This document shows, piece by piece, positions 36,669 through 48,300 of a stretch of 64,000 nucleotides of DNA. Within the stretch, counting starts at the first letter, position 1; every line of letters starts with the position of its first letter. Source of the stretch: Larus michahellis (taxonomy: Eukaryota; Chordata; Aves; Charadriiformes; Laridae); contig NC_133898.1 of assembly GCF_964199755.1 (NCBI RefSeq), positions 29,763,985 through 29,827,984 of the forward strand, read 5' to 3'. The notes below the pieces were generated by a model. That model searched no databases and had not been told where the DNA came from. It worked only from the letters and a program-made list of their open reading frames with translations. Position numbers and translations under genes: made by a program.

Positions 36669-36945
36669 TAGAATCATAGAATCATTTAGGTTGGAAAAGA
36701 CCTTTAAGATCATCGAGTCCAACTGTTAATGTAACACTGCCAAGGCCACCACTAAACCATGTCCCTGCGTGCCACATCTACACTTTAAATACCTCCAGGG
36801 ATGGTGACTCCATCACTTCCCCGGGCAGCCTATTGCAATTTTTCCTAATATCCAATCTAAACCTGTTCTGGCACAATTAGAGGCCATTTATTCTTGTCCT
36901 ATCACTTGTTACTTGGAAAAGAGACCGACACCTATGACATGCAGC
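36669..36945 (-). mobile_element. CR1 LINE 3' fragment, minus orientation
   Basis: The plus strand begins ATAGAATCATAGAATCAT and continues GGTTGGAAAAGACC...ATCGAGTCCAACTG, the reverse complement of a CR1 3' end. Its position would be inside the last intron of the dead TATDN3 copy. An (AT)n stretch follows at 36946-36967. Confidence 0.92.
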
Positions 36946-37128
36946 CATATATATATATGCATATATTATTTTTTTTAAAAGTAACAAGACCAGGCCAGTA
37001 AAAAAGAACATATGTAAATGTTACATAGCACTAAGGCTCTCAAAGTGCATGAACGTTAGAGAGAATATAGGAAAAGGATTTTAAAGGAGCTTAAACGTAG
37101 GGACTAATCCACATGCTTTTGACTATAC

Positions 37129-37209
37129 CTCTTTTTTTGGAGCAAGGGAAGGGCACTAAGTCTCCAAGCAAATGTTCTCCAGTGGAATCTGTTTAATTAA
37201 ACTTCTCTC
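37129..37209 (-). pseudogene. TATDN3 paralogue, exon 9 copy with nonsense codon
   Basis: The 81-nt block reads LIKQIPLENICLET, then TAG at 37156-37158, then CPSLAPKKE. The parent reads [14 protein letters not shown], Asp, SPALGPEKQ. The stop therefore replaces the metal-binding Asp precisely, and homology continues after it up to a GTATAG donor. The parental acceptor position lost its AG, but a GAG three bases inside could serve in frame. Confidence 0.88.
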
Positions 37210-38483
37210 ACTGGTGCAGACAGGAAAATAAACAAGACAGACTAGCCCATGAGAAGGTCAGTCTCACTACAGTAATCAATATACAAAATAACTACTGTCT
37301 CTGCCAGAATGGCATTCAGACTGTTTAAGCCTTTGGAGATAATCCTGTATTTCCAATGAACTGCAAACACAGGCTGAACAGAGTATTTATGTCCCTTAAG
37401 ACCTCAAACAATACCAAAAGCTTATAGCTTTTAGAAACCTTAGGAGGGGAATGAAAAGGAAATAACTTGAGTCCTGAGGATAACTCTGCTTTGGGTACTT
37501 CCCTCTGCTGTCTGTGCAACAACCTAGGGCTCCTAGGAGCTGTGCATAGGACAAAAGTGATGCCGGATGCCAGAAAGCGGACTCACAGAGCTGCTGAAAA
37601 GGTACGGGTCAGTTTAACGCACTGGTGAAAGAACAGCACAGCCACGACTCGGCTGGCAGCTCGGGGGCACCGTGCTCAGAAACGTGCCAGCATCCCTCCT
37701 CTGAGCCTAAGTGAACGGACAGGGAGAGCTCATTATTGCCTCCGTTTAGCTAGGCAGATTTAGCACTCTCGGTGGCTCTCCTGTCAGCTCAGCTCTTGCC
37801 AAGGTAAATGTCTGAGTGCTGGAAGCAAAAGACTGTGCCTCCATCAGGCCAGAGGGAGGTGATGGAGCAGCCAGAGCCTGGGGCAAGAGCAGAGCTGGGC
37901 AACGTGTGGATGGATGGTGGTGAAGGTGAAGCTCCCACCACTCCCTGACAGGGGGTTGGCTTGGGAGAGGCTGCGTTTTTGAGGGACCAAAGTTACTTAC
38001 ATGTCTGGGAAACTTTCTTTCATTTGCAAACACCAAACCATTTCACTGTGGATTTCATACTGAGCTTTCAGTTAAAAAGTGTTGAAATGCTTGGTTTTAC
38101 GTGGGAAATACTGAAAAAAAATCAGCCTCTCATTTCAAAATGAGAAGTTTTGTTTGAAAACAACAGCCTGTGGGAGGCTTAGCTTCAAACTGCTATGCAA
38201 GGTCTCTTTCTCATATTTTTTTCCAAAATCCAAAAAATCCCAGTGTCTTACTTTCATTCCAAATGAAAACAAGTTTACAGGGGCATTAGCATTTTTCATG
38301 GTGTGGAAGTCGCCCTCCAGCCAGCCACAGCCAACCCCCCTATCCCTGCTAGTATCGCTTTTCCTTCTGCATTGATTCAGGTACTGGAAAATGATAGCTG
38401 GAAGAGAAGGCAAAAGGCCAAGGCTCGTGCAATCCAATTATAACCCTGCTGAAATGGCTTCCAGGAACTCCGCAAGGACTAAC

Positions 38484-38596
38484 CTGATCATGCCTTGTAA
38501 CGGCCGGAGGAAAAGAAAAATAATAGCCAGCTTGTGCCCCTTCCAGAGTGACAGACTGTCTCCCAGCAAAGTTACGGAGCAGTACGTCCTGAACAC
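38484..38596 (-). pseudogene. TATDN3 paralogue, exon 8 copy
   Basis: The 113-nt block carries [20 protein letters not shown] then YYFSFPP, matching 18 of 37 TATDN3 codons without gaps. The TatD His of L-L-H-A-F-D is Arg and the following Asp is Ala. The TTGTAG acceptor and CAG|GTTAGT donor are intact. Confidence 0.9.
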
Positions 38597-39555
38597 CTAC
38601 AATCTACGTAAGAAACCCAGGGAGCTGGGATCAGGGGGCAGAGTTGAGCAACTCAAACACCGTGTATCAGGTTTTCTTGTGGTAGGACAAGAAGACTCCA
38701 AGATGATAGTCAGTACTACGGTCACTGAAAAATGCAAAGCTTGGATTTGTTAACCCTGCCCTCCATATGGTGACATGGCTACTGAGACTCCCTCAGCCCG
38801 CTGGTGGTTAGGCAGGTACCACCAAATTAACTTCTTATCAGACACCAGAGGACTGGTAACGCGCACATTTTTCAGTTAGCACTTGCCTGGTCCCTTTTGG
38901 GACTTGCAAATATAGGAAAAACTTTTTGCTGTAATTGCTTATCTACCTCTCTTCCAGGTCCACAGCCCATTTTTTCTGTCCTGTTGTCTTCTGCCATGCT
39001 TATATTTTAAGTTATGCATAAACCTAATTGTTTTTAAATGAGTGGAAAGGATATACAGTTTTTTCCCCATTAGGTAAGTAAAAATTGGAACATATACATC
39101 TGCTTAAAATAGTCCACAGGGAGAAAAAAATCTCATGAAATCATACTTTCTTACCCTAATTCAAAAAACCCCACTGTACTGGGGAATGCTGAGGCAGCAG
39201 CTGTTTTGCTCCACTGCCTTCACCATTCCCCCCAAAGTTACAGTACTTCCCTTGGTCTCTGTTTCACTAATTTTCCATCTGATGTACTTGTTCAGGTGTA
39301 CTTTGGGATTACATATGTTACTAGGTCAGTACTAAGTAGTACTCCTGTGCTTTCCACCCAGGTCTCAGTAGACATTACTGAGTCTTGAGACGTACATTCC
39401 AGGCAGAGATGCATTACCATCACCTCTGTGTAAGCAGAGGCAATGGGTGCGGTTCTTCTATGTGAGCAGAGTCATCTCACAGATCACTTCCAAAACAGAT
39501 TATTTCTAAGCCCGGGTGCCGTACTCACTGTAAAAAAGACAGGAGCAATGCCTAC

Positions 39556-39611
39556 CTATCTCCTTCAGGAAAGCAATTGCTTGTCTGCCAGCTAAGCAAG
39601 GATGCACATTT
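39556..39611 (-). pseudogene. TATDN3 paralogue, exon 7 copy
   Basis: The 56-nt block reads NVHPCLAGRQAIAFLKEI against [18 protein letters not shown] (10 of 18 identical). The metal-binding His of N-V-H is kept. The GAGCAG acceptor and GTAGGC donor are both canonical and in the parent phase. Confidence 0.88.
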
Positions 39612-41424
39612 CTGCTCAATGCAAACATATGCCTTAGAAAAGCAGAGTGACACTGAGTGAGTTCATCATTTTTATCTTAAATATTAGTTTGTTTATTTTT
39701 AGAAAGCAATAGCCTCCCATTAGCAACAAAAGCAGCCATGGAGATGAGCAGAGCACTTGGCACTTGGAGCACAGTGGAAAGACAGGAGCACAGGTCACTC
39801 GGGAAGACAGCCGCGTGCGGTTCGGAGGAAGGCTTTGCACCTGCTCACTGCACACAGCCATGACAGCTGTGGAAAAGCAAGGCAGACCTGTTCTTTTTCC
39901 TTCCAGTTTTCCTTCTATTTCATCAGTTTTGGTGGTGGTGCACGTCCATCAAACACATTCTAAGATGATGGCACTGAACACCTACCATGGAGGGCACTGC
40001 TTGATCTGCATCCTTTTGCTATTGGAAACGTGAGGGAAAGGACCTCACCAGGGCAGGCAGTCTGGGGGAAGGATGCTGTCCTACAATGATTTTCCAGACC
40101 AAACACAGGCAGATGTCCCTTTCCATGGATCCAGATCCCTAATATCTATGATTCTATTTTTTGTGGATGTAGCAGCATAAGACATGTCAGAAGTCACATG
40201 CAAAGGTAGTTTCGAATCCCCCTTTACACTGACTCTCTCCTGATGCTGTTTTGAGCAGGCTCTTACAGCTGGAGGGCACAGAGTGAGGAGGGGCTGCTCT
40301 GACTCACCCTGGAGTGGACAGAGAGGAGAAGCAGCAGGCTGGGATAAGCAGTCCTTTTTTCCAGCCCCACCTTTGTATCTGCTATGCTAGTTCCAAAGGG
40401 TTTAAGTGGAATAGCTTGCAACGGGCTATACCCAAAACACCCTCTCCTGATCGCTCGAATTGCCTTATGGCCAGATTGCATGGAGGGTGCACAGCAAAGC
40501 AGTAGTGCTCCAGAAAATCTGATCGTTGATTTCCTCCAAATATTTGTTTTCCAGCAATCACCGCTGGCCATGTGTTATTTAATTTTTGTTGCCATTTGCA
40601 TCCATCTGAAGTTTAAGAGAGGCTTTCACAAGTGTTGGATCAAATTTAACTTGTTTTTAATCTGTCAGTGCCCTTGCCACCTATGCGAATACAGCTATGA
40701 CCCTTCCCCGTGTATGTAAACTGCATGCAGCATGCTTATTTATGTTAATAAGAAGATAAGGTTCTTTGGCCCGTCCTCCCTCCTCCAATGCAAGTTACAC
40801 ATATGAAGTGCTGAAACCTGAACTTGAGTCAAGAAGCAGTTTTTGAGAGTAACTGGACAGGAGGCACATCTGCTCCTGGGCGTCATGGACAAATCACCAG
40901 CCAAGTTCCCTGGAGGTGAAAGCAGGCCCTCTTTTCGTTTTTCTCCCCTTGTTCTGATGAGAACCTTTCCTCTGCTGCATCATGTAGCCTGGGAGAGAAA
41001 ACAAAGCCTTGAGAGTAATTATCAGAAGTCTAAATCCTGAGTGGTCCTTTTAGAGAAGCATAACCCAGCTACCACTGAAAGGATGGTGTGGGTATTAACA
41101 GAAAAACATGAAGAACACTAAAAAGAAGTCTCCTCTGGGAGAAAGGCTAGGAAGTCTCCCACATCCTTAGCAGAAGCACAGCTGGAAAGGAACATTTTTC
41201 TAGTTCGCGTTTGGCAAAGACGCCATGCTCCTAAATGTAAGTGCTCGCAAGTATTGTTATTTTTTCATCTCAAGCCATTGAACACTTGGATAAACTCAAA
41301 CTTCAAAACAACCCCTGGTGTTCTTTAGAGGATGCCTGTGGAGCTGTGATGCAGGAAACAGGTGTCGAGCCTAGTTAAAGTCCAAGGTATGAAGGAGACA
41401 CTGTGTGAAAGATTTCTGGCTCAC

Positions 41425-41534
41425 ACCAGCAAGTCCAGTTGTTTTGCCATGGCCAGCTGCAGCACAAGAACTGTCTGCTGCTCCTCGCGTTGCTGAGGCA
41501 TGGACACGAGCCATGGAGTGAAGTCCAGCCCAGC
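41425..41534 (-). pseudogene. TATDN3 paralogue, exon 6 copy
   Basis: The 110-nt block opens with A-GLDFTP, keeps the QREEQ-TVL and A-K-x-L-D-L pattern, and matches TATDN3 exon 6 at 17 of 36 codons without a gap. The GTGAGC donor is in the same phase. The acceptor position reads GG instead of AG, and no in-phase substitute is obvious. Confidence 0.88.
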
Positions 41535-42043
41535 CCACACAAAGAGCCAGTTAAGACTTCACAAAATGCGATGGACTTCAAACTGTGGGGATCTAATGCC
41601 TCTGCTAGCTTAATTTCCTCAGGAGAGTGACAGAAGCTCTCAGCAATGAAGAAACAGCACCCTCCAAAAGGCAACATACGTGGAAATGTAGTAACATATG
41701 AATAATAAAAATCAAGAAAATGTGACATCAGCTATGAAAATACTCTTGGTAAAGAGCTAACATAGCTTCTCTAGCTTCCCTACAACGTCTTCATTGCAGG
41801 AAACCAGCATTTCAGACATCTATCAATACACCTCCTTGTGGAATTTTGCAATTTTCATTTTACTCCTGCACGAAAATAGCCAGGAAAATAAAGTTTGGGG
41901 ATTTAGTCCCAACTCATTTCATATCTATCCATGCAGAGGAACTTAAGCAGCCAGAGATTGCAATGAGTTACAGGCACCTTAAGGCAGTTTGCATATAGTC
42001 AAATCAAGCAAACTCTGGTTGAGCAAAAATCAGAGCATATTAC

Positions 42044-42106
42044 CTTGCTAGTGGCCACCAGTTTATCTTTGTATTTCTCAAAGAGCAGGAGGACAGATTC
42101 CACATG
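42044..42106 (-). pseudogene. TATDN3 paralogue, exon 5 copy
   Basis: The 63-nt block reads HVESVLLLFEKYKDKLVATS-K against [21 protein letters not shown] in TATDN3 (9 of 21 identical). The active-site Glu at the exon end is Lys. The GTAATA donor is kept, but the acceptor dinucleotide is TG instead of AG. An in-frame AG lies 15 nt further upstream, so an extended exon is possible. Confidence 0.8.
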
Positions 42107-42399
42107 CATGTAATAAACCCGCTCATGTGCTTTGTAAAGACTGCTGGCTGCTAAGCTCAGCCACAGCAAACAAAACCACATGCAACTGTATTATTGTGCA
42201 TCTCGAAATGCAAATCATTAAAATGACAGTCTGGGACAGAGAGGATCAGTCTACTGTGTTACTAACAGCTTCTGAACAGCGTAATTACTCAGCCCTTGAA
42301 GAAGAAAATAAAAGATAGATTCAAAGAGGCCTGGAGGGATGCTAGTCCAGGTAACTGTGATAATGAGCAGAGGAAGAAAGACCCCATTCTTCCTAATTT

Positions 42400-45300
42400 G
42401 GCTGAGCTGAGTCTCATCTTCTAAGAGCTGGGAAACCTCCGAGAAAGGCATCTTGGCAACTTAATAGGTCCCTGGCAGCCTGCTCCTGGGTGGTGTCCTT
42501 CCCAGAGAAAAGGCAGTTGTCAGTGGCAGAGAACAGGTTTCATTGAACCAACCTACCAGACCAGTCCCACGAATCGCTACCTTTTCAGCTGAACCCTTCA
42601 TCACTCTGGGCTATTCAAGAGCACAGGGTCATGCTGCACCAGCAAACAGCACATGGACACAACAATTTCCCACGGACCCTGTCCTCAGCTTTGGTAAAAC
42701 TTCACTGTGGGCTTCCAGCAATGAGGCCCCCATCCAGTGCCGTGTGGGACAGAGGTGAGGAGGGAAGGAGATTTCTCCCCATCCCTGGAAGATGGGAGCA
42801 AGACAGCCTCTACCAGCAGGACTCCCACTGAACCTCAACTCTATCTGCCACTGGTGGCAACAGGCTCAGCACTGACCCTCCTCAAGTTATGCCCCAGCAT
42901 TCACCCTCCTCTGCCACAATCTGCATCCACTAGGACAGCAGGGATGAAACAAGACCACTGCATGTAGCTGCACCTCTCCAAAAATGGGCAACCCAAGGAC
43001 TCCAAGAGGGAGCTCTGATCATCCTGATACCACAGCAGCTTCCACGTGCTGGTCAAGAAACAATCTCTTTGGATAGATGGTCCCCCCACAGACACATAGA
43101 TTGTCAATGGATGTGCTGCACTCACTGGGGGCGCGGAAGGGATTATTTTGGAGCGTGCTGCCATCTGCTCATTCATATTATATACCACATTAGCCCACTG
43201 CTATTGCCTCAACCCAGCACAGAGGTCCTGTGTAGTACAGAGTTGAGTTTCCACCCTGACTTTTCCAGACAGGAATAATGACCCCTAAAGAGAAGGGAAG
43301 TTATCCAGTGATGCTTTGATTGGAGCTCCCCACATAGTGCTCCATTTAACTTCTTCCCACAGCGCTCCATTTGTTCGCTTCCTCCCGCTTTGTTGTGTGT
43401 CCAGAAATGTTCTGAGCACAAAAGTACTCTCTCTATATATTTATAGCAATAAGCCAGTGCCAATCAGGACTTCAAAGCTGCCCTCTCCAGGCAGTGCACT
43501 TCACAAAGAAAGACCTTCCTGCTAGATAATCCCAAGTCCTTTCCATTTCATGGGTTCACCAGTGGTCAAGTGCTGTGCAGACCTAGGAGGTCTCAGGCAG
43601 CGGGTCCAATTCTACTTGGGAGTGGCAGCGTCCAACACACATTCCTATGGAAATCAGTTAACATGGTCATGCTGTCTCCTAGTCCACATCCACGACTCAC
43701 AGTTTTTGACAACAGTCAACAAATTTTGGCAGACAGATAGAGCTCTTGGAGATACAAAGCTCCTACAAGGTTTGTGAGAGCTGGTGACCATGTGAATGAC
43801 ACCGACCCTCTCTCCATTCCCTGTCGAGGCTACCAAGAGGAGGCACTCACCCAGCTGCTGAGGCTGACGCCGGCAGCTGTCCAAACATGACCTACCCAGC
43901 TCTGGACTAATCTCAGCATGTGCTATTTCTTGCCTAAATGGCAATCCAACAAGTGCAGGTAGGCAACATGGAAGAGAGCTGCAGAATTACAGGGAAGTCA
44001 CAGGGACACAGAAGAAAGCCAAAGCCCTGTGGTGGGCAGAGCCCAGAGGGTACACGGAGGGACTGGTGGTACCGTGGGAGGGATCAGGGAGACACACAGG
44101 GAGCTGGGAATGCGGCACTGGGAGTGCTGGACCGTAATGAGAGCGTCACAAGACATGGATAGGAGACTGGGATTGCTGTGGTGAGGAGGTCATAAATCCC
44201 TGGGGAAAAAAAACTACATTGGTTGTGCTGTTTGCGAGATAACATGTCTTCTATCAATGTGGGACACGTACTTTATGTAAGCTGCAGTTGGGCGCTGATA
44301 AGGACCCAAGTGTCTGTTTGTACTCTTTGGTGACAGAGCATACAGCCCTGGCACAGACAAAATAGCGGATGCAAAATCTGAATGTGCGTATTAAAGAAGT
44401 CAAACGCAGTCTCCACACCCTGTCACAGAAATACAAAATACACATGGGAAGGAGCCAGGCACCTCAGCTGGACCGTGGCGCTGCCCTGCTCGTCTGCTCT
44501 GCTCTGAATTGGAGGAACCCCAAAGCACACGGTGACGGAGTCGGGATGCCTTTGGGGGGTGGGAGGAGGCAGGGACATGTGAGCTGTTATTCCCGGGCAG
44601 CAAGCGTGGCCCAGGTGCTGTAAGTGCCAGCAGCCGCGGGGACCTTGCAGCAGATGGGGAGGACACTCGGTGCCACGGGGCAGAGCTCTGCTGCTGTTTT
44701 ACGCCTACAGGCTGTGTTGATAGGGACTAAGGAGGGTGAGTAGCACAAACAGCTCTCCCGCCTCTGCAGGCAGGCTTTGACAGCCAGCCCCAGCCCCAGC
44801 CCATGCGCTGGTCCAACCTTCCTGCCAGGTGATACCTATGAGGCATCACGGGTTCAATCACACTGATGATGGTGTGATTTTCCATGTCTCACCCCCTGTA
44901 CTTCCAAAACAGGGGGATGTGGCCCTGCTCCTCCCCATGCCAGTGTTGCTTTGTGGTCCTTCAGGCTGGTGTACTCATTCCCATGCTGGGAAGCTGAAGG
45001 TTTGCCCAGCCATGCCGCGGTGCCGGTGCTCTGCCGTGGCAGGCTGGGCTCATCTGTATGCAGCCACCAACCATGGACACCATGCAGCCGCCTCACCTGC
45101 CCTTGGAGGCAGCATTCATAGACATATTACCTCACCCAGGAACTGCAGACAAAATCCATATATTTTGATGTTGCCTGTCACTTTGGTAGGACATCAGATA
45201 TGTCCCCAAGCATTGTGGCAGAAGTTGCTTGCTCTTCAGACCACAGCCCTTTGAAAACAGGCCAGATCTTCCTGTCCTGCGCACATGGCATTTCTCTACA

Positions 45301-48300
45301 CTTTTTTTCAGCTTTGCCTTAAGTTCCTTGGTGGCACCTGCGCAACTCACTACATGACAAGCATGACAAGTATGACAAGCATTCCATGCACCAGCAGCTC
45401 TGTGCACCAAAGCCCTCTGCGGCAGCCAAACCAAACGCCGGCACCACTTGTTATGCTGTTTTCTAGGGCAGAGAGGGGCTACACCTTGCTCCTACGGACT
45501 CCTTGATGCAGTGCTTCCTTGTTTCTGCTTTTTCAGGTCAACCACATCACCATTTTCATCAGCAGACCCGGGTGTAGTAGTGGTCTCCTGTGTCTGCATT
45601 AAGTACCCCGTTGGCAGCATCTCTCTGTGTGCAGCACTGAGCATTTGGGGAGACAAGTGCCTGCCCCAGGCACAGGCTCATCATGGCCACAATCCTCATT
45701 ATGTTTTCTCACCCAAGGAGGGGCATAAAAATTTGCCAGGCCCTGGAGGGGGTACTTTGTACTCACTGCACGGTGAGGCCACCACGCAGGGCAGTGCGGG
45801 TTATCATACCCCAACCAGTTCACACCGATAGAAAAGCCAACCCCAGCAGGGGAAATGAACGGATGGATAACCACCTGCTGAAGAGGAAAATGCTGAGACA
45901 ACTAGGTCCTATGGCAATTCGTATCCTTCCTTTGATCTCAGCTGCATCTTTTTATCGCGTATAGAAAGCAAAGAGAAGAACAATAAACCTTTCTGCTAAG
46001 CCAGTGGCTCTCTCAAATTAATTTTCCTGCTCTGTAACAGGAACAGAGGATCGAACCCCTGCCTGTATCAATGAAAAAACAAACAAAAGCAGAAGTTCAT
46101 TAGTGATGAAAGTTGCATTTCCCGCCAATCATTTATTTGTTTTTGCCTCTAAAGAGGCTATCTATGCATGGCATAGATAGGCTCTTGGAAGCACCTCCAG
46201 TAAAAGTCTTTGGTCAAATTGTTTAAACTCTTGTCACAATAAACAGCAGGATTAAACAGCGTATCATCCACTTGGCCTCATCACCATCTCCTCACTTGTT
46301 CCCATGTCAAAATCTGGAGAAACTCATCACCCTCGCAGTTTGCCCCAGAGTTCAGCAGATTCAGGCCTTGTTAGTCCATGACTAAAAGCAAGTTTCAGAA
46401 GAAAGGCCCCAGGAGGACAATCGACCTGCAGCCCTCCAAAAAATATTTGAGTGAGCACAGATATAGCCCTTAGTTCAAGTGACTTATGCTGAAAACTTTC
46501 AGTTCTACAATACCCACTCCACTCTTGCAAATCACTTGGCCTTCAAGCAGAAATCTCTTAGGTCTTGTTCCATGTGAGTCCTGCGAACAGCATGACACAG
46601 GTGGCAAAAGGGCGGTGACACCAGCCAGCCGAGGAATTGCAGTTTCAGTGCCCTTCCAGCCCCTGCTACGGATTCAATGTGCTCATTGAACAAGGAAAGT
46701 GCAAAGTACCTCTGTGTGATTTGGTAGCCATCGATGACATACGCTGGTCCACTATTTTGTCTCTATCAACAGACAAATCCACTTTAGAAGCTCTCTAGAT
46801 CTACAAGCTCTGCATCTCTGCCTATGGAAAGTACCTTCATGTTATTACCGTCAGCCTGCATCCCCCTCGTTATTTATGCCTGGTGTTACGCTACGCACTT
46901 ACTATAAGCCCTTGCACGTGTGGGAGTCCCCAGCGCACCCAGTGCATCTGCGTGTATTATTTTAAGCCCGGAAAGAACCGTGCAACATGAGGCCTTTTTT
47001 TCTGGCAGAAGCTGTACCATCCAGAGCTCCATCAATAACAGAGTACTGACTAACGAGCGAGGCACTCTGAAGGCACTAATTATGCCAAAGAAATCACAAA
47101 CCTTTCTTGATTTCTATCACATTGTGTACACCCTGCAAGGCAGAGAGACATGAGGAGTCAGTCATACAAAGTGCAATCAATCAGATCTGCTGTTTGTAGA
47201 ATCGCAGGGAAAGGTGCTGGCTAAAGGTATCAGATGGATCTTGGGATCTACCGCTTTCCATACTGCTGCAGACCATCCGTGCCATTCCGCCTCTGCGAGA
47301 CAGAAGTCACCAGGGCTGTTAGTGTCCCCCAAAATCAGTGGCATGACTGAAAAGACCTGGGTCTCCACTAACTCTGTGCTTTCTCTCTCATTTCCCCACA
47401 GGTTTCCTGAAAGCTGGACAGGGCATCCAGCTAAATTTGCACTGGGTCTTTCCCTGAGTACATCTCTGGCCACTCCAGTGTCCTGTGCTACGTAGGAGGG
47501 GACATGCCTTCCCCAGACAACCTGAGAGGCTGCAGCAGGGCTCAGCACACACACTGGTGTTGCTAAGGCCAGCCTTTGTGGGAATGGAGGGTTTCATGGT
47601 GCGCAGCCACAAGGCTCCCCCACCAGCCGTCCTGCCTTCCCGAGCCCCTCCGGACCAGGCGTTAGCAGGCAGAAATGCAAACTCTCCGCTAAATTCCCTT
47701 TTCAAGGTAAAGACTCAGGATGACTGCTGAGGAATGAATGATGTTTTCCAGCTTGGAAACCACACATCCTCCCCCTGCACATTAGGGCTACCACCACTCC
47801 TGAGTGAGCACCTTAAAAAGTTCAGTTTCCTGCACAAAGAGGACTTTATTTATTGCCAGCACCTGCCATTTCCCCAGCACTGACTGCATGGGTCTGGGGC
47901 AGAGCTCACACAGCAAACCAATGGGAAGAGGGTGCTACTTCTAACCCTTGTTTGCTTTTAGGGATGCCAACGTGGGATGGGAATGGCACTGCATTTTCCT
48001 TTTCTGGAGCGCCAGGCCACCTACGCCATGACTTAGCTCAGGCGCCGCAGGTTTAAGGAGAGGACAAAGTTGGCCTGTTTCGCAGTGGGTGCCCTGCCAG
48101 GCTCACCCTACCCACGGCTGCTGCAATGCCAGGTTTTTCTCGCCCAGGGAAGGAGGGAAAAGCAGTACCATGCCACCTCTCCCAGCCCCAACCCCACTCC
48201 TGCGCCACCGCAAGCATCTCTGGGCCCTGCTGCTGCAGGGACAGGGGACACAGGCTGTGTCCCCCACGGCTGGCCACCTTCAGCGGTGCCCTGCCCAGCT

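Larger units (their letters stand above)
37129..42106 (-). pseudogene. Decayed tandem paralogue of TATDN3 (exons 5-9 recognisable)
   Basis: Five blocks in TATDN3 order and orientation match exons 5-9: 42044-42106, 41425-41534, 39556-39611, 38484-38596 and 37129-37209. Their lengths (63, 110, 56, 113, 81 nt) equal those of TATDN3 exactly, reading phases agree, and about 67 of 139 codons encode the same residue. All five frames are open except one TAG. Of the six TatD metal or active-site positions, exons carrying the first two (HxH) were not found, Glu is Lys, one His is kept, one His is Arg, and the final Asp codon is TAG. Acceptors of the exon 5, 6 and 9 copies are altered, while all five donors keep GT. 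I infer an old duplicate long kept under selection and later inactivated. A spliced, catalytically dead truncated product is the alternative. Confidence 0.85.

Noticed and set aside
37325-37440. Exon 9-like frame with S-L-C-L near 37.4 kb on the minus strand.
   Set aside because: It lacks the E-T-D-S-P core; the block at 37129-37209 aligns over its whole length.
38391-38753. 120-codon plus-strand ORF.
   Set aside because: It is antisense to the exon 8 copy of the TATDN3 paralogue and shows no family resemblance of its own.
39155-39256. First candidate for the exon 8 copy of the TATDN3 paralogue (C-C-L-S-I-P-Q stretch).
   Set aside because: It needed a frameshift and gaps. The block at 38484-38596 matches without gaps, has the exact parental length and both splice sites, so it is the true copy.
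40130-40160. Isolated CTATGATTCTATTTTTT resembling a CR1 tail.
   Set aside because: No adjoining CR1 body could be recognised, so the short match may be chance.
40400-40520. Another exon 8-like stretch on the minus strand (A-I-R-A-I-R-R-G-C-F-G-Y).
   Set aside because: It lies upstream of the clear exon 7 copy, out of order, with weak similarity and no splice signals.
40930-40995. Possible exon 7 copy after a good CTCCCAG acceptor on the minus strand.
   Set aside because: Only H and E-Q-G matched and the donor was absent; 39556-39611 is a far better match.
42308-42392. Exon 4-like stretch N-G-V-F-L-P-L-L upstream of the exon 5 copy.
   Set aside because: Only 6 of 28 residues match and no donor is present. 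It is too weak to list as a feature.
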